A DNA stretch of 64,000 nt from Cubamyces lactineus (GCA_022376465.1 JACDTU010000011.1:744001-808000); one strand, 5' to 3'; positions 10,510 through 23,274 are shown, numbered from the stretch's first letter. Translations and numbers: made by a program. The notes: generated by a model from the sequence alone, not told the origin.

Positions 10510-13500
10510 ATGGAGAGCAGCGACACCGTAGTTCCTACGTCCGACCACGAAGAGCTCGAGGAATTAGCCGCAACAGATCTCGAATACTGGAGATCAGCGA
10601 CGCGAGACATCGCCCGAAGACGGAGTGATATCGTTGTAGTTGCTGAGAACACGACACCTCGGGGGCATGCTATAGGGATAGCGGCAAGAGGGGTTGACCG
10701 CCGGCCCCCACATACTCCACCCAGTGAAGATAGACCGCGAAAGCGCAGGAAGGTGCGCTCGGCCTGTATCTAGGTTTTCCGCCCCGCGAACTCACGAAGT
10801 ATAGCTGGAAGATGACCATGGTACAACAGTTGGACCATTGCCCCTTGTATCATCTACGAACTTGCCACGACCTCCCTCCTCCCATGACTCTGCACAGTCT
10901 TCGCCCGTCTCCCGTATGCGATCACGCTCAATCACAACCTCGGACGTCTATTCCCCCAGAGCTACACACCAGCATGAAACTAGAGACGATTCGATAGACC
11001 GCCTACCGCGCTCTCCTATGGCATGGACACCCCAACTTGACGATGCGCGCACACCTGACGAGCCGAACGAAGCCTCTGACATGCCCTCTGCCGATGCCGA
11101 CCGTACAGGACTGCCGCCAAGCAGTCCGTTAGGTGATTCTGGGGGTAAACTGACACAGAAGACAAGCACAGAATCTCCTGCATCTTCGCCCGACCCGATT
11201 TCATTCTTTACGCCTCCGCGACCCCAGCCATTATCCCCGGGAACTTCTCTCCCCGGAGTCACGTCCCCCTTATCATCTCCGCTCACACCAACGTCGTCTC
11301 CCGCAAAGCGTCTGCCTAGAGAGCACACGCCGTCTCCCGGACCCTCGCACCTACCCCTTCATTCCCAACCCTCAGTGCGTGAAGCGGCACGTGAAACAGG
11401 TCCATCCCGCGAGAGCGCCCCAAGTCGGATGGTTGCCGAATCCCTATCCGAGGCTGCACGTTTCGCCGCGGAGCTCGCTGAACAACATGACGGGCGCTAC
11501 TCCCTTCGCGCACGGAAAGCTCGACAACTCAATCCATACGAATATGACAAGCAGTTATACAAACGTCAGATGCGCGCGAACCCTGAAGCGATCGTCAAAG
11601 TCGTCAGCCCGCCTCGTCCGCGCCGACGGCACCGATCGACGAGTACTGGTGTTAGAGAGGCTGGGGGCTCATCCGGAGCCGAGGACGAGTATGAAGCAGG
11701 GGAAGAAGACGAGGGCCTCGACGAGGATGCTCGGTGGGAGCGGAGAATGATGAAGGGCAAGGCGAGGGCTGCCGATCGACCGCAGTCGGACGATGAGCCT
11801 CTTGGGGGTCCCCGGGAGAAGCTTGGGCAATATCCTGCTGCATTCGATGAGTCGCCAAGCGGGAGCAGCACTGAGGAGGAAGACGCCGCGCTTGATGCAC
11901 TACAGCGACAGAGGGAGCGAGAAAGAAGGCAGAAGGCGAAAGAAGAGAAGCTGAAGAGACGCAAGCCCCGACCATTTCCATTGCACAAGAAGGACCTGCG
12001 GCCTGTCACCTCACCTCCTCGAGATCAGGTATGGGTGATAGTGCTTGTTGGGTGTGGCGTCTAAGTGATAAGTATAGCAGGCAGAGGAACCACCTCCTCG
12101 ACCTCGCCCCAAGCCTCGCCCACGACCGCGGAGCGTAGTTCAGCCTGTACACGTGCAAGACGACGCTCACTCGCCTAAGCGAGACAATAGATCGTCTCAA
12201 CAACATAGGCAGCGCAGTGTCACTTTCACTCCTACCCATGGCTCACTTGCACCTGCATCTCCGCCGGCCGGTGATGATTCCCATCCGAGGTGGGACAACA
12301 ACTTCTCCCAACCCGACGATCTTCTACAACCTCTCAGCCCCATGCTACTCCCGCTCGGTCCTGATGTGGTTACAGATGAAGGCGCGAGCTCTGAGGCCCA
12401 CGTTCCGCCTGCATCCTCCACTCCGCCTGATTTCATTGACATCAGTTCAGGTTCTGACAGTGGTTTGGACCTTCCGTTCCGCCGGTCTCGTGGACGTTCT
12501 GGTTCTCGTCTTGGCAACTTTGCTCTGGAGTCTCCCTCAGGCTCCGACTCAGGTTCTCAGTCTTCTTCATCCTCGGTTGACGAGAAAGATCGCAAACGGA
12601 TGAAGGTACTCCAGCGCATGATGCCTGCGGTCTTGATTAAGCGGCTCGAGCAGAAGGCTGCAAAGCCGCCCCCTGCACGTACCTCTGTCGATCGCGAACG
12701 CTCGCGTGGACGCGAAGATAGGAGCAGCGACGGGGAAGAGAGACCGCTGCGACCAGGCGAGTCCCGCCGCCGTATCCGGACGCAGTCGAATCGGAGTATC
12801 GAGATCAAAGGTGACTCGGAGAGTTCGGACGTCAACATCGACGTCGAAGTAAACGGTGCCCCATCACCAAGCGCAGGGCTGGCTTCTTTGTGGCCAGATG
12901 AGATCAGGCCCATTGCGCATCAGCCCCGTCCGCGCGCAGGACCTAGCCACCACACTGCCATAGCAGACATCTCGCTCTCCGAGGGGTCTGTTCGTAGTGT
13001 GTCTTCGGATAGCGCGGAGGGCATCAGCGACGGCGAAGAGGATAACGGCCGGGTACCGCGCAGATCACGGTATGACGGGGAGGCACGTGAAGGAGACCTC
13101 ATTGATCGGATGTTATCCCGAACGAATGTTTCTTCTAGGAAACGTCCCAAGAGGAAACGGCGCACAGGTCATGGAGCTACTCGACGTCAAGGAAATGGCA
13201 GGAGTTATGGAGGGCACGACGCTGGTGCTGGTCATGGCAGTCGTGGCCATGGAGGGCATGGTGCTGGCGCTAGAGGAGAAGGGGAACACGGCGGTGGACT
13301 TCGTTTCTCTACAGGGGGTGCGAAGCGCTATGGTGCAGGGCTGCAAACTCTGCTCCCTTTCAAGCGACTTCCAACGCCAGAGCAACCTCAACGATGGGAT
13401 GCTGTGCTTGCTGGTACGACCATGATGAAATCCATCGAGTGCCTGCTAACCTGTGTCCAGGTCCCTCGTCGCCAACGAACGAGATCCGTTTTGAACAGGA

Positions 13501-16500
13501 AGCGCCCCAGAAGACGAAGACGAAGTTAAAGAAGCACAAGCCGCAGACCAAACTGGCTGGCCTATATGTCTTTGGTTCTGGAGGCGCGCACATTGTCTCG
13601 GGGCGAGCGAACTCGGGACATATTACGGTCGATCAGGAAGCAGAGGCTGCTCCGTACGTGCGGGATGTGCGAGCGCTACCAGGACGCACGTCCAAGCCAC
13701 ACTCCAAGCGACCGCGGGTGCCGTCAACCGCGGACCGTCCTGTCACGCTAGACGAATTTTGGGCTATCGGCGGGGCAGAGGAGTCGGACGATTCGTTCGT
13801 GGTTCCCGATGCGCCAGTACCCCAAGCACCGTCGTCGCAGCAGAAGTCCATCTTGGAGCACTTGAATCGCGTGACAGTTGATCTCGATGTCCAGCCTCTC
13901 CCCGCGGGCATCGCGTTCCCGAACACGACATACCTTGGCCGTGGATGGTTGTACGAACTCATTCATCTTCCTGGAAGCCACGAGACTCCTTCCCCGCCTT
14001 CGTGCTCGATGTTTGACTGTTACCTCCACCCTGATATGCCAGCAGGCGCGTTCAACACATGTTTGGAGAGTGTATACGATCAGCTGCGTAACCTCATCTT
14101 CGGCGCCTTGGTCCCTGCGGACTACGAGACGTGCAGCAAATGGCAAACGTTCCTTCACGCGATCTCACAACACCTCTCTTGGCTGCTTGCGAAGTCTGCT
14201 GGCGACGTACATGCTACACTCGCTGCGGATACCGAGTCGCTCGTCCTGAGACTGGTCAGTTTGATGGAGGAACCCGTCGAGGTCTTACCAGACGACGAGA
14301 AACCTAACCCACTTGTCGCCCAAGTTCTGTGGTTTCTAACGGAGGCAAGTTGCCGCCTTGTTTGCGATCGACGACGGAAGATGGAGGAAGTGGATCCGAC
14401 AATCATCTCTACGTGCATCAAGGTTCTCATAGCGAAGTTGTGGGACTTCACGTTCGGCGAGAGCTCTCTTCTGGTTGATCTCAGCAGGGAGGGTCTCTTG
14501 AAACCAGTGGAAGGCCAGCAAATCGCGGAGCTGTGGATCTGCCTCCTCAATTTGACTAGCGACCGAGCGTATGAAGGACTCTTGCCTTCCAAACAATCCT
14601 TTTGGCCGTTGTACCTAGAGGTTCTGCAAACGAAGGGCCTTCAGGCTCCCCTACCGGATCTCAGGGCGCGAGAAGCTATGTGGCGAAGCGTCTTCACTCT
14701 CTGTGCTCTCTCCCAGTTCTCCCTCCATGGCAACTCCACAATGATGCCCCGCCTGGCTGCGTCATGGCATACCATAGCTGCTGTTCTAGAGCGTGCCCCT
14801 CTCTCAGCGGACCCCACTGTAGACGTCTCGTTATCGAAACGTGGCCTCCGGAAGCGCGACGAGTATGTACGCATCCTTGTGTCACGATGTCTCTGGTTGA
14901 ACCTCAAGTGGCATTGGCGCCTCGATGTCGACGACGCTTCGCTTGTGTTCAACCGCCTCCTGGACGTGTTCAAGAGTCGGCGGTTTGCAAATCTTGCAGA
15001 TGAACCCAGTGACTTCCCGAGTTTCCTGCGACATAGCAACCTAGCGCTACTTCATGAAAGCAAGCGCAGCGATACCGCATTCACCCTCTTCCTGAAGCTG
15101 GTGGTCAGAGCCGCAGAAGAGATGCGCAAACAGAATCCACAACTGGCGCAGACCACGACCATTCCACCCCGGCTGAAAAAGATCCTATCCCTTGCGGTGC
15201 CAGTGGGCTCGGTCCCGTTCACCAAGGCGACTCCACCATCTGCACACGAGCTGTCAATGCTGTATAACCGCTTTAGCGCCGTCGCCGTCGCGGTCTACCT
15301 GGAACCGACCGTGGCCAACCTGAAGTATCGCCTCGCGAATGCTCGAAGGTATGTCAACTTCAAGGACACGGACAACGAGACACGCAGGGCGTGTATTCGC
15401 GGCGCAATGCATTTGGGTACACTTCTCCGACATCTTGATCTCCCGCTGACGGACATCTTGGATTGGCTGGGCGAGATGACCAACACACTCATTGACGAGT
15501 ATCAAGCGTCGGAACCAAGCAAGGGCGCTACAGACACGGTCCCCTTAGACAATGCTAGAAGATGCATCGTGGTCTGTATACAGCTCATTCTTGGTTGCAT
15601 TCGACATATCCTTGAAACGCCGTCAATGAATCCCGAGGAAAATCGGCCCAAGTACCCCGATCCGGCTTTGCTCCAAGGGCGTAAGTACCCAGGGTACTCA
15701 AGTAAAACGCAAATCTTTCTAACTGACATCGATAGCATGGGTGACGCGAGTATTCTCCACGGCAACGGCCCTCTCGTCAGTGTTATCAACGGGAGACCAG
15801 ATCCGCCGCTTGGTACAAGCGTTCCTCGATGCTCGATCCCTCGTCATTCCCAAGCCGCGTCGACCGCAGCCACGGGTCATCGCAGAGGATAGCCAAGAAA
15901 GCCAGTACGATTACGACCAGTTTGACCTCGATCTTGATGATCCGGAGCTGCTTGCTGCGTTGGGCGAGAATGTCGGTGATTCTGAAGCTATGCGGAATAA
16001 GGAGAAGGATAAGGTTGTTTGCGAGGTCAGTGTTTTGTCAACATCGATCAGAGCGCCTCGGAATACTCATTAGGTGCAGATCATCGACAAGCATATCTCG
16101 CCTGCTATCTACCGATTGGTGTGCAAGCATTTCAATGACCCGGTATACAAACAGACTGGCGAGCTCTCCTTTGAAGATGCCGATAGATGGGTCGACTGCT
16201 GGGTCGGGTGCGCTAGCGTCGTCGTGCAGAACGGTGAGAAGGTACGTCTTCGGCTATGAGCGTTTCCGTTGCCAATAGAAACCGATGCAAGCCCCAATAG
16301 GATTGGGATTTCTACCTCAGCTTCGGCCCACAGTCCTGGGAGAAGATCATCGAACCGGACTGGCGCCGCCGCGTCGGGCTCCGGTTCATGTACATGCTCC
16401 TCCAGCTCGACCCGCCTGCATACTTGGTATCTTCTATTTTTATACAGTCAGAATGGCCTCTCTGACCGTCCCAACAGACGTGCACCGACTTGTTCATCGA

Positions 16501-17087
16501 AGTTCTTTTCCAGTCGATGGCAACGCCGACAGTCACACTCGAGCATGAGTACACAGCCCTGCTCCTCTCTATCGACAAGTTGCACCATCCGCTCTTCCAT
16601 GACCTCCCCATCGGCGCACCCGGAGACGATGGCGACTACCATTTGTCCAAACATGAGTTCTCCGAGAAGCGAATTGCGTTCTTACGAGGTAAGCCCCCGA
16701 AACCATATACACTAATAGCCACCGCCGACGATAGTTCCTATTGCAGCCATGTTTAAGAATCTGACGGACAGCCTCGTGAGCGAGACGCGTGGAGACCACT
16801 CCCTCACAGCCCGCAATCAGATACACATCACCACCGTTAGCCGCTTCCTCGAGACTATGCAAGACATCCATGACGTGCGTAGGCCTCTTGCACAAATCTT
16901 ACCGTGTGTACATGTATACTGAACAACGTGACGAATACGGCAGCGTTTACCACCTGCCTCAGTGACGCACGCTGCTCATCGCGCGTTCTGCAAGGCTGTA
17001 TCCGCCCTCCTCTCAGAGTACCCTTCCCTAAGCAATCACGCGCGACTCGCGAAGCATATGACTTGGCTCCGCGGCGTTTCGCAATAG
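10510..17087 (+). CDS. MMS22: MMS22/Mus7 family replication-repair protein
   Basis: Homologue of fission yeast Mus7 and budding yeast Mms22, the substrate adaptor of the Rtt101-Mms1 cullin ubiquitin ligase that protects stalled replication forks. Ten exons (10510-10765, 10830-12028, 12081-13413, 13461-15680, 15736-16025, 16074-16241, 16301-16426, 16478-16688, 16735-16874, 16944-17087) sum to 6087 bp, or 2028 residues. The first ~1100 residues are disordered and Ser/Pro/acidic, with the NLS-like RPRKRRK near residue 80. The family signature SLRARKARQLNPYEYDKQ lies near residue 310. The C-terminal ~900 residues are helical: WLYELIHLPG, VDRIIDKH-like QIIDKHISPAIYRLVCKHFN, WEKIIEPDWRRRVGLRFMYM and AFCKAVSALLSEYPSLSNHA. 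A Gly/His-rich run is encoded near 13190-13310. All introns have GT/AG ends. The C-terminal exon is in a different frame from the longest local ORF; phase fixes it. Confidence 0.9.
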
Positions 17088-17373
17088 AAGATAGTACATA
17101 CGGGTTCGCACCATCTGAAAATTGTAACCTAGATCGCATGTTCAGCTTTCGTCGTCGTCATCGTTGTTGCATTTGTATCATACAATCAGTAAATGCATGT
17201 TTGTAGTCCCAGCTTTCCGGGGACTCGCGGATTAGGATCTCAGCCTCAGGCGCCCAAGCTGCCCCTCGTTAATATTTAGGTACAAGATTGTGCTGCGCCG
17301 TAGTACATACTGCGTGCCTCCTGCCAACACTCCAGTATGTGCTTCATATTTACATGAGCGCGACAGGTCATTT

Positions 17374-19008
17374 ATGCAATCGTATCAGCGAATCCGCAGG
17401 TGCCCCTTATTGGATCTCGCGATCAACGACCCGAATATGCAGCAAGATGGCGGTGGCTTTCGCAACTGGGACATCTGCCGCCTCGTCCTAAGTTGTCTCC
17501 CTTCAAAAGATCTGCTGCAGATGGCATGTGTATCCAAAGCAATCGCGGAACAAGCGTTCAAAGAACGTCTCATGAGGCCTATCCGACTACGAACCTACGA
17601 GCAACTATCGTCTTTCCATCGCTTTGTATTCTCTGGCGATTCTGCGAGTCGGCTGGCTTGTGTACGGACATTGATATTGGCACTGCCCCTCTACAAAGGA
17701 CCGCTGTCAGTCACAAGTAGAGATCAATTGGCTCGAATGCTCGATGGCTGCAGGAGCCTTCAATACCTAGAAGTTCAATGGTACTCCAGGCTGATCCAAG
17801 AGGACCCCCGACTGCCTGGCATTGTCGCATCGCTCACAGAGCTTCGTGGCTTCTACGCTAGGCGGACCGAGTGCACGAGTCCTACCCCAGAGCTGGATAG
17901 TGAACCACTCACCATCTACATGGCTTTGCCATCCACGCTTACCCTTTTATGCTTGCCGCGGATCCCTGCAGGGGACACAGCGGTCACCCTCCTCCGAAAT
18001 CTAGCTACTACCCAAACGCGCCTAACGCAGCTATCGTTCTCGACCTCTCGGTTCGCTCCTCTCAATGCGTCTTTTAGGTCTGTTACCTCCCTGCACCTCA
18101 CACTCGCAAAGGAGTATCCCCGAGTGCGCGACATCTACCGGGCGTTTCCCAGCGCACGGGACGTCCGCATTGACTGGAAATCTCCCATCTACTTGCATAG
18201 CCCCTCGGGAGCAGACACTGCAGCCCGCCGCCTCGCAGAAGAGGATTGCCATGACGGCAACGTCTGGCGGTCGCTCGACGTCTTGTCGGCATCGTTCGAA
18301 TATCTCTGTATATTCGCATTGACTTGTCCTGTCCGTCGGCTGGTCTTGCGGGATCTTGAGCTTGGGCTGTGGTTTTGGAGCGACCAGGCTGTGGAGCTCA
18401 TCTCGCGTCTGCGCCCTAGGCAATTGGACGTCGTGGTCGACTGTAGGACCCCGATGGACTTCCCAGTGCCTATCGATCCAAGGATATTCGTCAACGACTC
18501 CGGGTCTTCTCCCTACAAGTTGACACATCTATTTGCCAAGATGTGGTTTCAACCCGGGAATAGAGCGCCAGACACGGACAACACCATAGTGCGCATCTCT
18601 TCGCATCTCGTCTTGGGACCTTCGGCTCACTCTCGCTTACGTTCACCCCAGAGCATGTTTCGAAAGGTGCTGTCTGTGTCACAAGTCGAGCTGTTCCGTC
18701 TTGATCTGCACGACGCCGGCACCATTGCGGACAACTGGCACCGGCTGCACACCGAGGGGCCGACCGGCTACCAAAGGAAAATGGCACAATGTCTGATGCA
18801 TATCGACCTCTTCGCCGTGGTTCGCGCGCTCGTCGACTGCTGTCCGACTCTCCGGCTCGTCGTCATAAACCTTGATGCCGAGCCCGACGACAAGTACTGG
18901 CGCGTCGAGAGGTCGGGCGGCCAGGTGGCGATCCAGGAGGTTGGGCCGTACACGGGAAGGCGGTTGGTTGCGGAAGAGGAGGAGCGGTTGTTTGGCCTGA
19001 GAGAGTAG
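17374..19008 (+). CDS. F-box/LRR-like protein, single exon
   Basis: Intronless ORF of 544 residues from the first in-frame ATG (17374); an ATG at 17437 is also possible. The open frame begins earlier but without an ATG. Near the N-terminus, WDICRLVLSCLPSKDLLQMA followed by CVSKAIAEQAFK has the spacing of an F-box-like helix pair, which in other proteins binds Skp1. The rest consists of leucine-rich, LRR-like segments such as SVTSLHLTLAKEYPRVRDIY and FEYLCIFALTCPVRRLVL. The C-terminus (YWRVERSGGQVAIQEVGPY) is shared with the partial gene at 63084-64000 on the other strand, so this is one of a local family. Agaricomycete genomes have many such genes, and their substrates are unknown. F-box assignment is by pattern only. 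Confidence 0.65.
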   Translation: MQSYQRIRRCPLLDLAINDPNMQQDGGGFRNWDICRLVLSCLPSKDLLQMACVSKAIAEQAFKERLMRPIRLRTYEQLSSFHRFVFSGDSASRLACVRTLILALPLYKGPLSVTSRDQLARMLDGCRSLQYLEVQWYSRLIQEDPRLPGIVASLTELRGFYARRTECTSPTPELDSEPLTIYMALPSTLTLLCLPRIPAGDTAVTLLRNLATTQTRLTQLSFSTSRFAPLNASFRSVTSLHLTLAKEYPRVRDIYRAFPSARDVRIDWKSPIYLHSPSGADTAARRLAEEDCHDGNVWRSLDVLSASFEYLCIFALTCPVRRLVLRDLELGLWFWSDQAVELISRLRPRQLDVVVDCRTPMDFPVPIDPRIFVNDSGSSPYKLTHLFAKMWFQPGNRAPDTDNTIVRISSHLVLGPSAHSRLRSPQSMFRKVLSVSQVELFRLDLHDAGTIADNWHRLHTEGPTGYQRKMAQCLMHIDLFAVVRALVDCCPTLRLVVINLDAEPDDKYWRVERSGGQVAIQEVGPYTGRRLVAEEEERLFGLRE

Positions 19009-19490
19009 CTGTGCAGTAATACCGTACGCCCGTCCAACGTGCCATCTACTGCATCTACTGCAGTGGTCAAGTCTCCGAGTGCCCGAAGAGGATGTCGTCA
19101 ACTCCGAGTCCGCCGAGTTGCGCTTTGACTTGAAGTTGGCGCGAGGGTAGCTGAGTGCGACTCCTGGCAACCGCCGACTGCTGCCACACCTACCGTCTCT
19201 TTCCTATCTCAGACACTTCATAGTGCCCGCATTACTGTGCCCGCTCACAATGTCTCGTGTCCGTAGTATGCACACTACATTGCCTTTACCACCGTCTCTC
19301 ACCCTTGCTCCATCCCACCTGCGCGACCCCGACAAGGCTTACTATGCGGACATGCAATTCTCGACTCGCTGAGGTGTCATCTAAGACTCATTGGGGGTAT
19401 AACAACAATCTGTACAGAAACCCAACCACCAAAAACCGCCCCGTAGTGTATGATACCATATCTTCTACTTCGTTCGCACTGTGCTGTCCA
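19009..19490. other. intergenic, convergent 3' flanks
   Basis: Lies between the F-box/LRR-like gene (+) and the first MFS transporter (-), which converge here. I see no gene, RNA or repeat; it should hold both 3' untranslated regions. Confidence 0.5.
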
Positions 19491-21915
19491 TCATATAGAA
19501 GCCTTCCCACGCGGCTCGAAGGGCAGGAGGAACGCGAGGAGGCCTCCGAGGATGAAGCACGCGCCCGCGACGTAGATGGGCACCGACGTCGTCAGGTTCG
19601 CGTATATCGCGACGATCGGCGCCTGTCCAAACAAAACACCATCAGCACTAGCACCTAGCACCGCGTTGTCGGCGTTCCTCCAGGGTAGCGAGGGGGACCA
19701 GAGGGAGAGGGAGAGGGAGAGGGAGCACTCACGAGCGCACCGCAGATATGATTCGCCGCAGCGACGAGCGCAGAGCCCGTCCCGCGGTCCTTCGCGGGGA
19801 ACAGCTCGGGCGAGAGCGCGTAGAGCACGCCGTACATGACGTTGCTCGTCACGCTGTACCCGCAGTTCCACCCGAGCAGCGCGTCCGACGTGCGCGCCGT
19901 CGTCGCTGCGAAGAGGAACACGCCCGTGATCACTGTGTCGCGGGCGGGGCAAGGGGGCGGGGAGAGGAGAGGTGGGGTTAGTGCTGCATGGGGAGCGCAT
20001 GAATTTGAAGGGCTTGGTCGTACCGGTAGATAAGGCCAGTGTGCCTTTGCGCCCGAGGTAGGGAAGCTCGACCATCCAGCCTGCGATGATCGCCCCTGGC
20101 AGGCCGACTACGCTTAGGATGACTTGCTGGAGGTTTATTGTCAGCACCTATCAGATGTCTGGTATCGTAGAGGGCAAATCAGGATTCAGGAGACTCACGT
20201 TACGATAGGTGATGTACACCGAGCCGTCTCCGAAGTCTGCGCCTCGGGTCGCCAGACTGTCGCAGCGAAGTTAGCACGCAAGAATAGAAGAATAGGGGGT
20301 AGTGGGAGGAGGGCTGACAAGTAAGGAATGAACCCGTTGTACCTACAAGTTAATCAGTGCTAAGGTCAGCGTGAGTGCAGTGAGCGAGCGAGGGGGTACG
20401 TACAGAGGGAACGCGAGACCGATCAACGCTAGAGTAATTCGTCAGTGAGCGATCGCTCGTAGTATAGCGAAGACAGAGAGACGCACCCCAAATGACAATC
20501 AAGATCGTCGTCGAGAAGGCCAGCTTAGGAGTCGCGAACAGACCCTTCACATGCCCCCGCTGAACGTCCTCAGCTTCCTCATCACGCTCGCCTTCACGCC
20601 CGTCCCTCTATCTTCTCTGCTTTTGGCACTCATCCCTTTCTCTTCCTCTTGCACCTCCCCCGACCGAGCCCCTCACACGCCCTCAGCATCTCCACCGTCA
20701 AACTCGAGCTCCGCCCATTAAACGCCGCGACGCGGTGCACCACCTCGACCGCCTCCGCATCGCGCCCGCGCCCGACGAGGAAGCGCGGGGACTCGTGCAG
20801 ATGGAACGCGAAGAAGCGCACGAAGAACAGGAGCGTCATGAACCCGCCCATCGCGTACAGGAAGTAGCGCCACCCCGCGTTCGACGCGCGCGGGCACTCG
20901 GCGGGCGTCGCGGTCGTTGGCAGGAGAAGGTGGCGATGAGCGGCCATGCGACCTGGAGAGAGTGGTGGGAGGGGAGCGGTGCGCGGTAAGCGCGGGTGGT
21001 ACTGAGGTGAGGAGGGTGGGACGTACGAGGCTGCCGACAAGTTGGCCGATGGCCCACCATACGGATAGTACCGTCAGCAGATACTGGTGAGTCGGAGGAA
21101 TGAACTCTATCAACGCGCTCCCAGTCAACGACGCGCCCCAGTCCAGTACAGATCGAAAAGACTCACCCAGGAAGACCGCAGAGTCCACCGGCAAGTTCCC
21201 GCCCACCCCCACACTCCATGCCGCAACGAGCGCGCAGAGCGCGGTCGCGTTCGGCGACGCGCCCGCGGCCATTGCGAACACGCCCGTGATGAAGAGCGTG
21301 AGGTTGAACGCCCAGCGGCGGCCCCAGATGTCAGACGAGATGCCCCAGAAGACGCAGCCGGCGAGCGAGCCAAGGGCTTGCGCAAACTTGAGCCACGCGC
21401 CTTGGTATCCGAACTCGGCGATCGTGGGTGGGAGGAGGAGGCCTGTCACTACCTGGTGGATTTCGCAGGAACCCGCGATTAGTCGATAGGTTATGACTGC
21501 GAGTTTGTAACAGATACAGACCGGCCATAGATTATCTCTGTGTATGGTTTCTAGACTTCAATACGTCCCAAATCCAGTCTGGATCACTCACGAGAACCAC
21601 CCGAATCCTGTAAGGACAAAGAGATACCACTGCAATCCAAAATGGTCATCAATACACAATCCAACAAATACAGCGCAAAAGTACAGCACCGCTGGTACGC
21701 ACCTGATATTTCCCCATACCAATCTCTTGGAAAGCATCGCTGAGGATCTTCGCCTTTGCGGTGTATACAGGATCGACGGCGCTTTCGTCTTCAATGATGT
21801 CGTACAGCCCGCCTACGAGTGTGACTTTCGTCTCTACGTCGGCCTTCTCAATGCTAGACTTGTCGCGTTCAGGTTCGTTATCCTGCCATTGTGGCAAGGA
21901 AGCGGTGATGGACAT
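19491..21915 (-). CDS. MFS transporter, copy A, with three apparent frameshifts
   Basis: Major facilitator protein of the sugar/SV2-like group and tandem paralogue of the gene at 23275-25830; it would sit in a membrane and move a small solute, which I cannot name. 5' exons are 21703-21915, 21592-21629, a 16-nt microexon at 21522-21537, 21177-21452 and 21027-21106. N-terminal motifs are DAFQEIGMGKYQ, WYLFVLTGFGWFSDNLWP, SDIWGRRWAFN and GVGGNLPVDSAVFLEF. The central exon (from 20952) begins VAWPLIATFSC, but the homologous continuation (GWRYFLYAMGGFM) is in the next frame. Two further shifts follow near 20660 and 20553 before GLFATPKLAFSTTILIVIWG. Each fits a one-base deletion. Downstream exons are intact through YLGRKGTLALST, DALLGWNCGYSVTSNVMYG, FPAKDRGTG and the final LLPFEPRGKASI. 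Either a decaying copy or sequencing error in C-rich runs. Confidence 0.8.
19701..19735 (+). repeat. GAGAGG microsatellite in MFS copy A intron
   Basis: Tandem gaggga/gagagg units repeat about five to six times inside the last intron of MFS copy A. A simple-sequence repeat with no further signal. Confidence 0.8.
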
Positions 21916-23274
21916 CGTAGGCAGAGAAACCAGAGGCGGAAAGCGGGGGATCCATTACGAGCATCTCGTGCACTTAAGGGGGCCCAACGTGCCTCGCGAA
22001 CTGCGCGATGTTCGAGCGAGAAGGGTCGCTGTCAGGCCAAGGCTGGCTGTCGGGCCCGGAGGAATACCCTCACCATCATCGGCGGGGTGGCACGCGGGCG
22101 CGTTGAAGCGCGTAAACGTGTGGCCAGAAAGACGAGTGTGCGAACGCACTCCGCCATCGTATGGGGAGGACGACCTCATCTGACGTGCTTTGGCGCTGCG
22201 AGCGCAGGAAGAAAGTTGCAGGGACAAAGCCGTGGAGGTCCCCTCGTTCTTCTTTCTCGGCAAGGCTATCATCTTGGCGAAGACAGTTCTATGGGTCAAA
22301 ATCGAATTTATACCCTTAGAAAAACCTACATTCAAATGGTCCAGTCCCCCCTTGCAAATTTCAGAGATATAGGGCTGCATGGGAGGAGGAGTATAGTACG
22401 AGGAAACTGCCTACTGTGGCACTGCGGTGTCTGCGCTAAGCGCTTGCATGTACGCGATCAAACTCAGATCTCGATCTGCGCTCACGCAAACCAGGGCACC
22501 CATGACGACATGCGAGCCTCTTTTGGTTATGGCCACGACCACGGTGTACCAGTGCCAGTGAACCTGGCTGGTCCACCATAAATCGGACGTCCGGGGTAGT
22601 ATGTAGTACAGCCACCTTTAGATGGTGCTGCCAGCGCATAGCACGGCTCAGTACACGTCGACTCCGTAGGGGCTCAGGTGTGATGGTCACCTACGGGGTG
22701 ACGACTTGAGCAAGTAAGTTGGCAGTAAAACACGTTAATGATGATCCAATACTAGCTTCTGAAGGCGTCCGTAACAAACGCTACTAGGCCAGCGCTCATG
22801 ACTTTAGTACGGCTGGCAGACAGAGGCAGTCACCTCCATCTGCTGGCAGGGATACAGCCTGAGCTCGTTACTGCAGACAGAAAAGGTTGGGGGAAGCGGG
22901 GGAGAGCGGGGGAGCAAAAATTATCATGAACTTGAGGATGATGAAGATGAATGCTAGAGTACTTGGAGATCTCGTACACGTACATACATCTCAGCTTCCT
23001 CAAGCGGGATATATTGGGCAGCATATGTCAAACCTCGTGTCGTCTAATCCCGGACACCTCACAATCGAGCGGCGGTTTGGCGGTACCGTTAAGCCACACA
23101 TGTTGCAAGCAGCACTGAGCATAAAAGCACTGCAGCAGTAGCAAGTACATTATGATACTACAACCCCGAGGCACTACATCCATACCGAAGCCCACTAGCA
23201 CTCTTTCCGGGTATCTCATTGTATCGAAGAGGAAAAAGAAGCACATGCGTGCAACATACACGCCAGCGGGGGGC
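21916..23274. other. spacer between the two tandem MFS genes
   Basis: Holds the promoter of MFS copy A and the 3' flank of copy B. The long plus-strand reading frame spanning 21544-22581 is a shadow that overlaps the 5' exons of copy A and has no recognisable motif. I see no RNA gene or repeat. Confidence 0.5.

Noticed and set aside
21544..21630. Similarity of CACGAGAACCACCCGAA-type sequence near 21590 and 25450 as a repeat
   Set aside because: It is the homologous GFGWFS exon of the two tandem MFS genes, not an independent repeat.
21544..22581. 345-codon plus-strand ORF
   Set aside because: It runs antisense through the 5' exons of MFS copy A, has no motif and an unlikely composition; a shadow.
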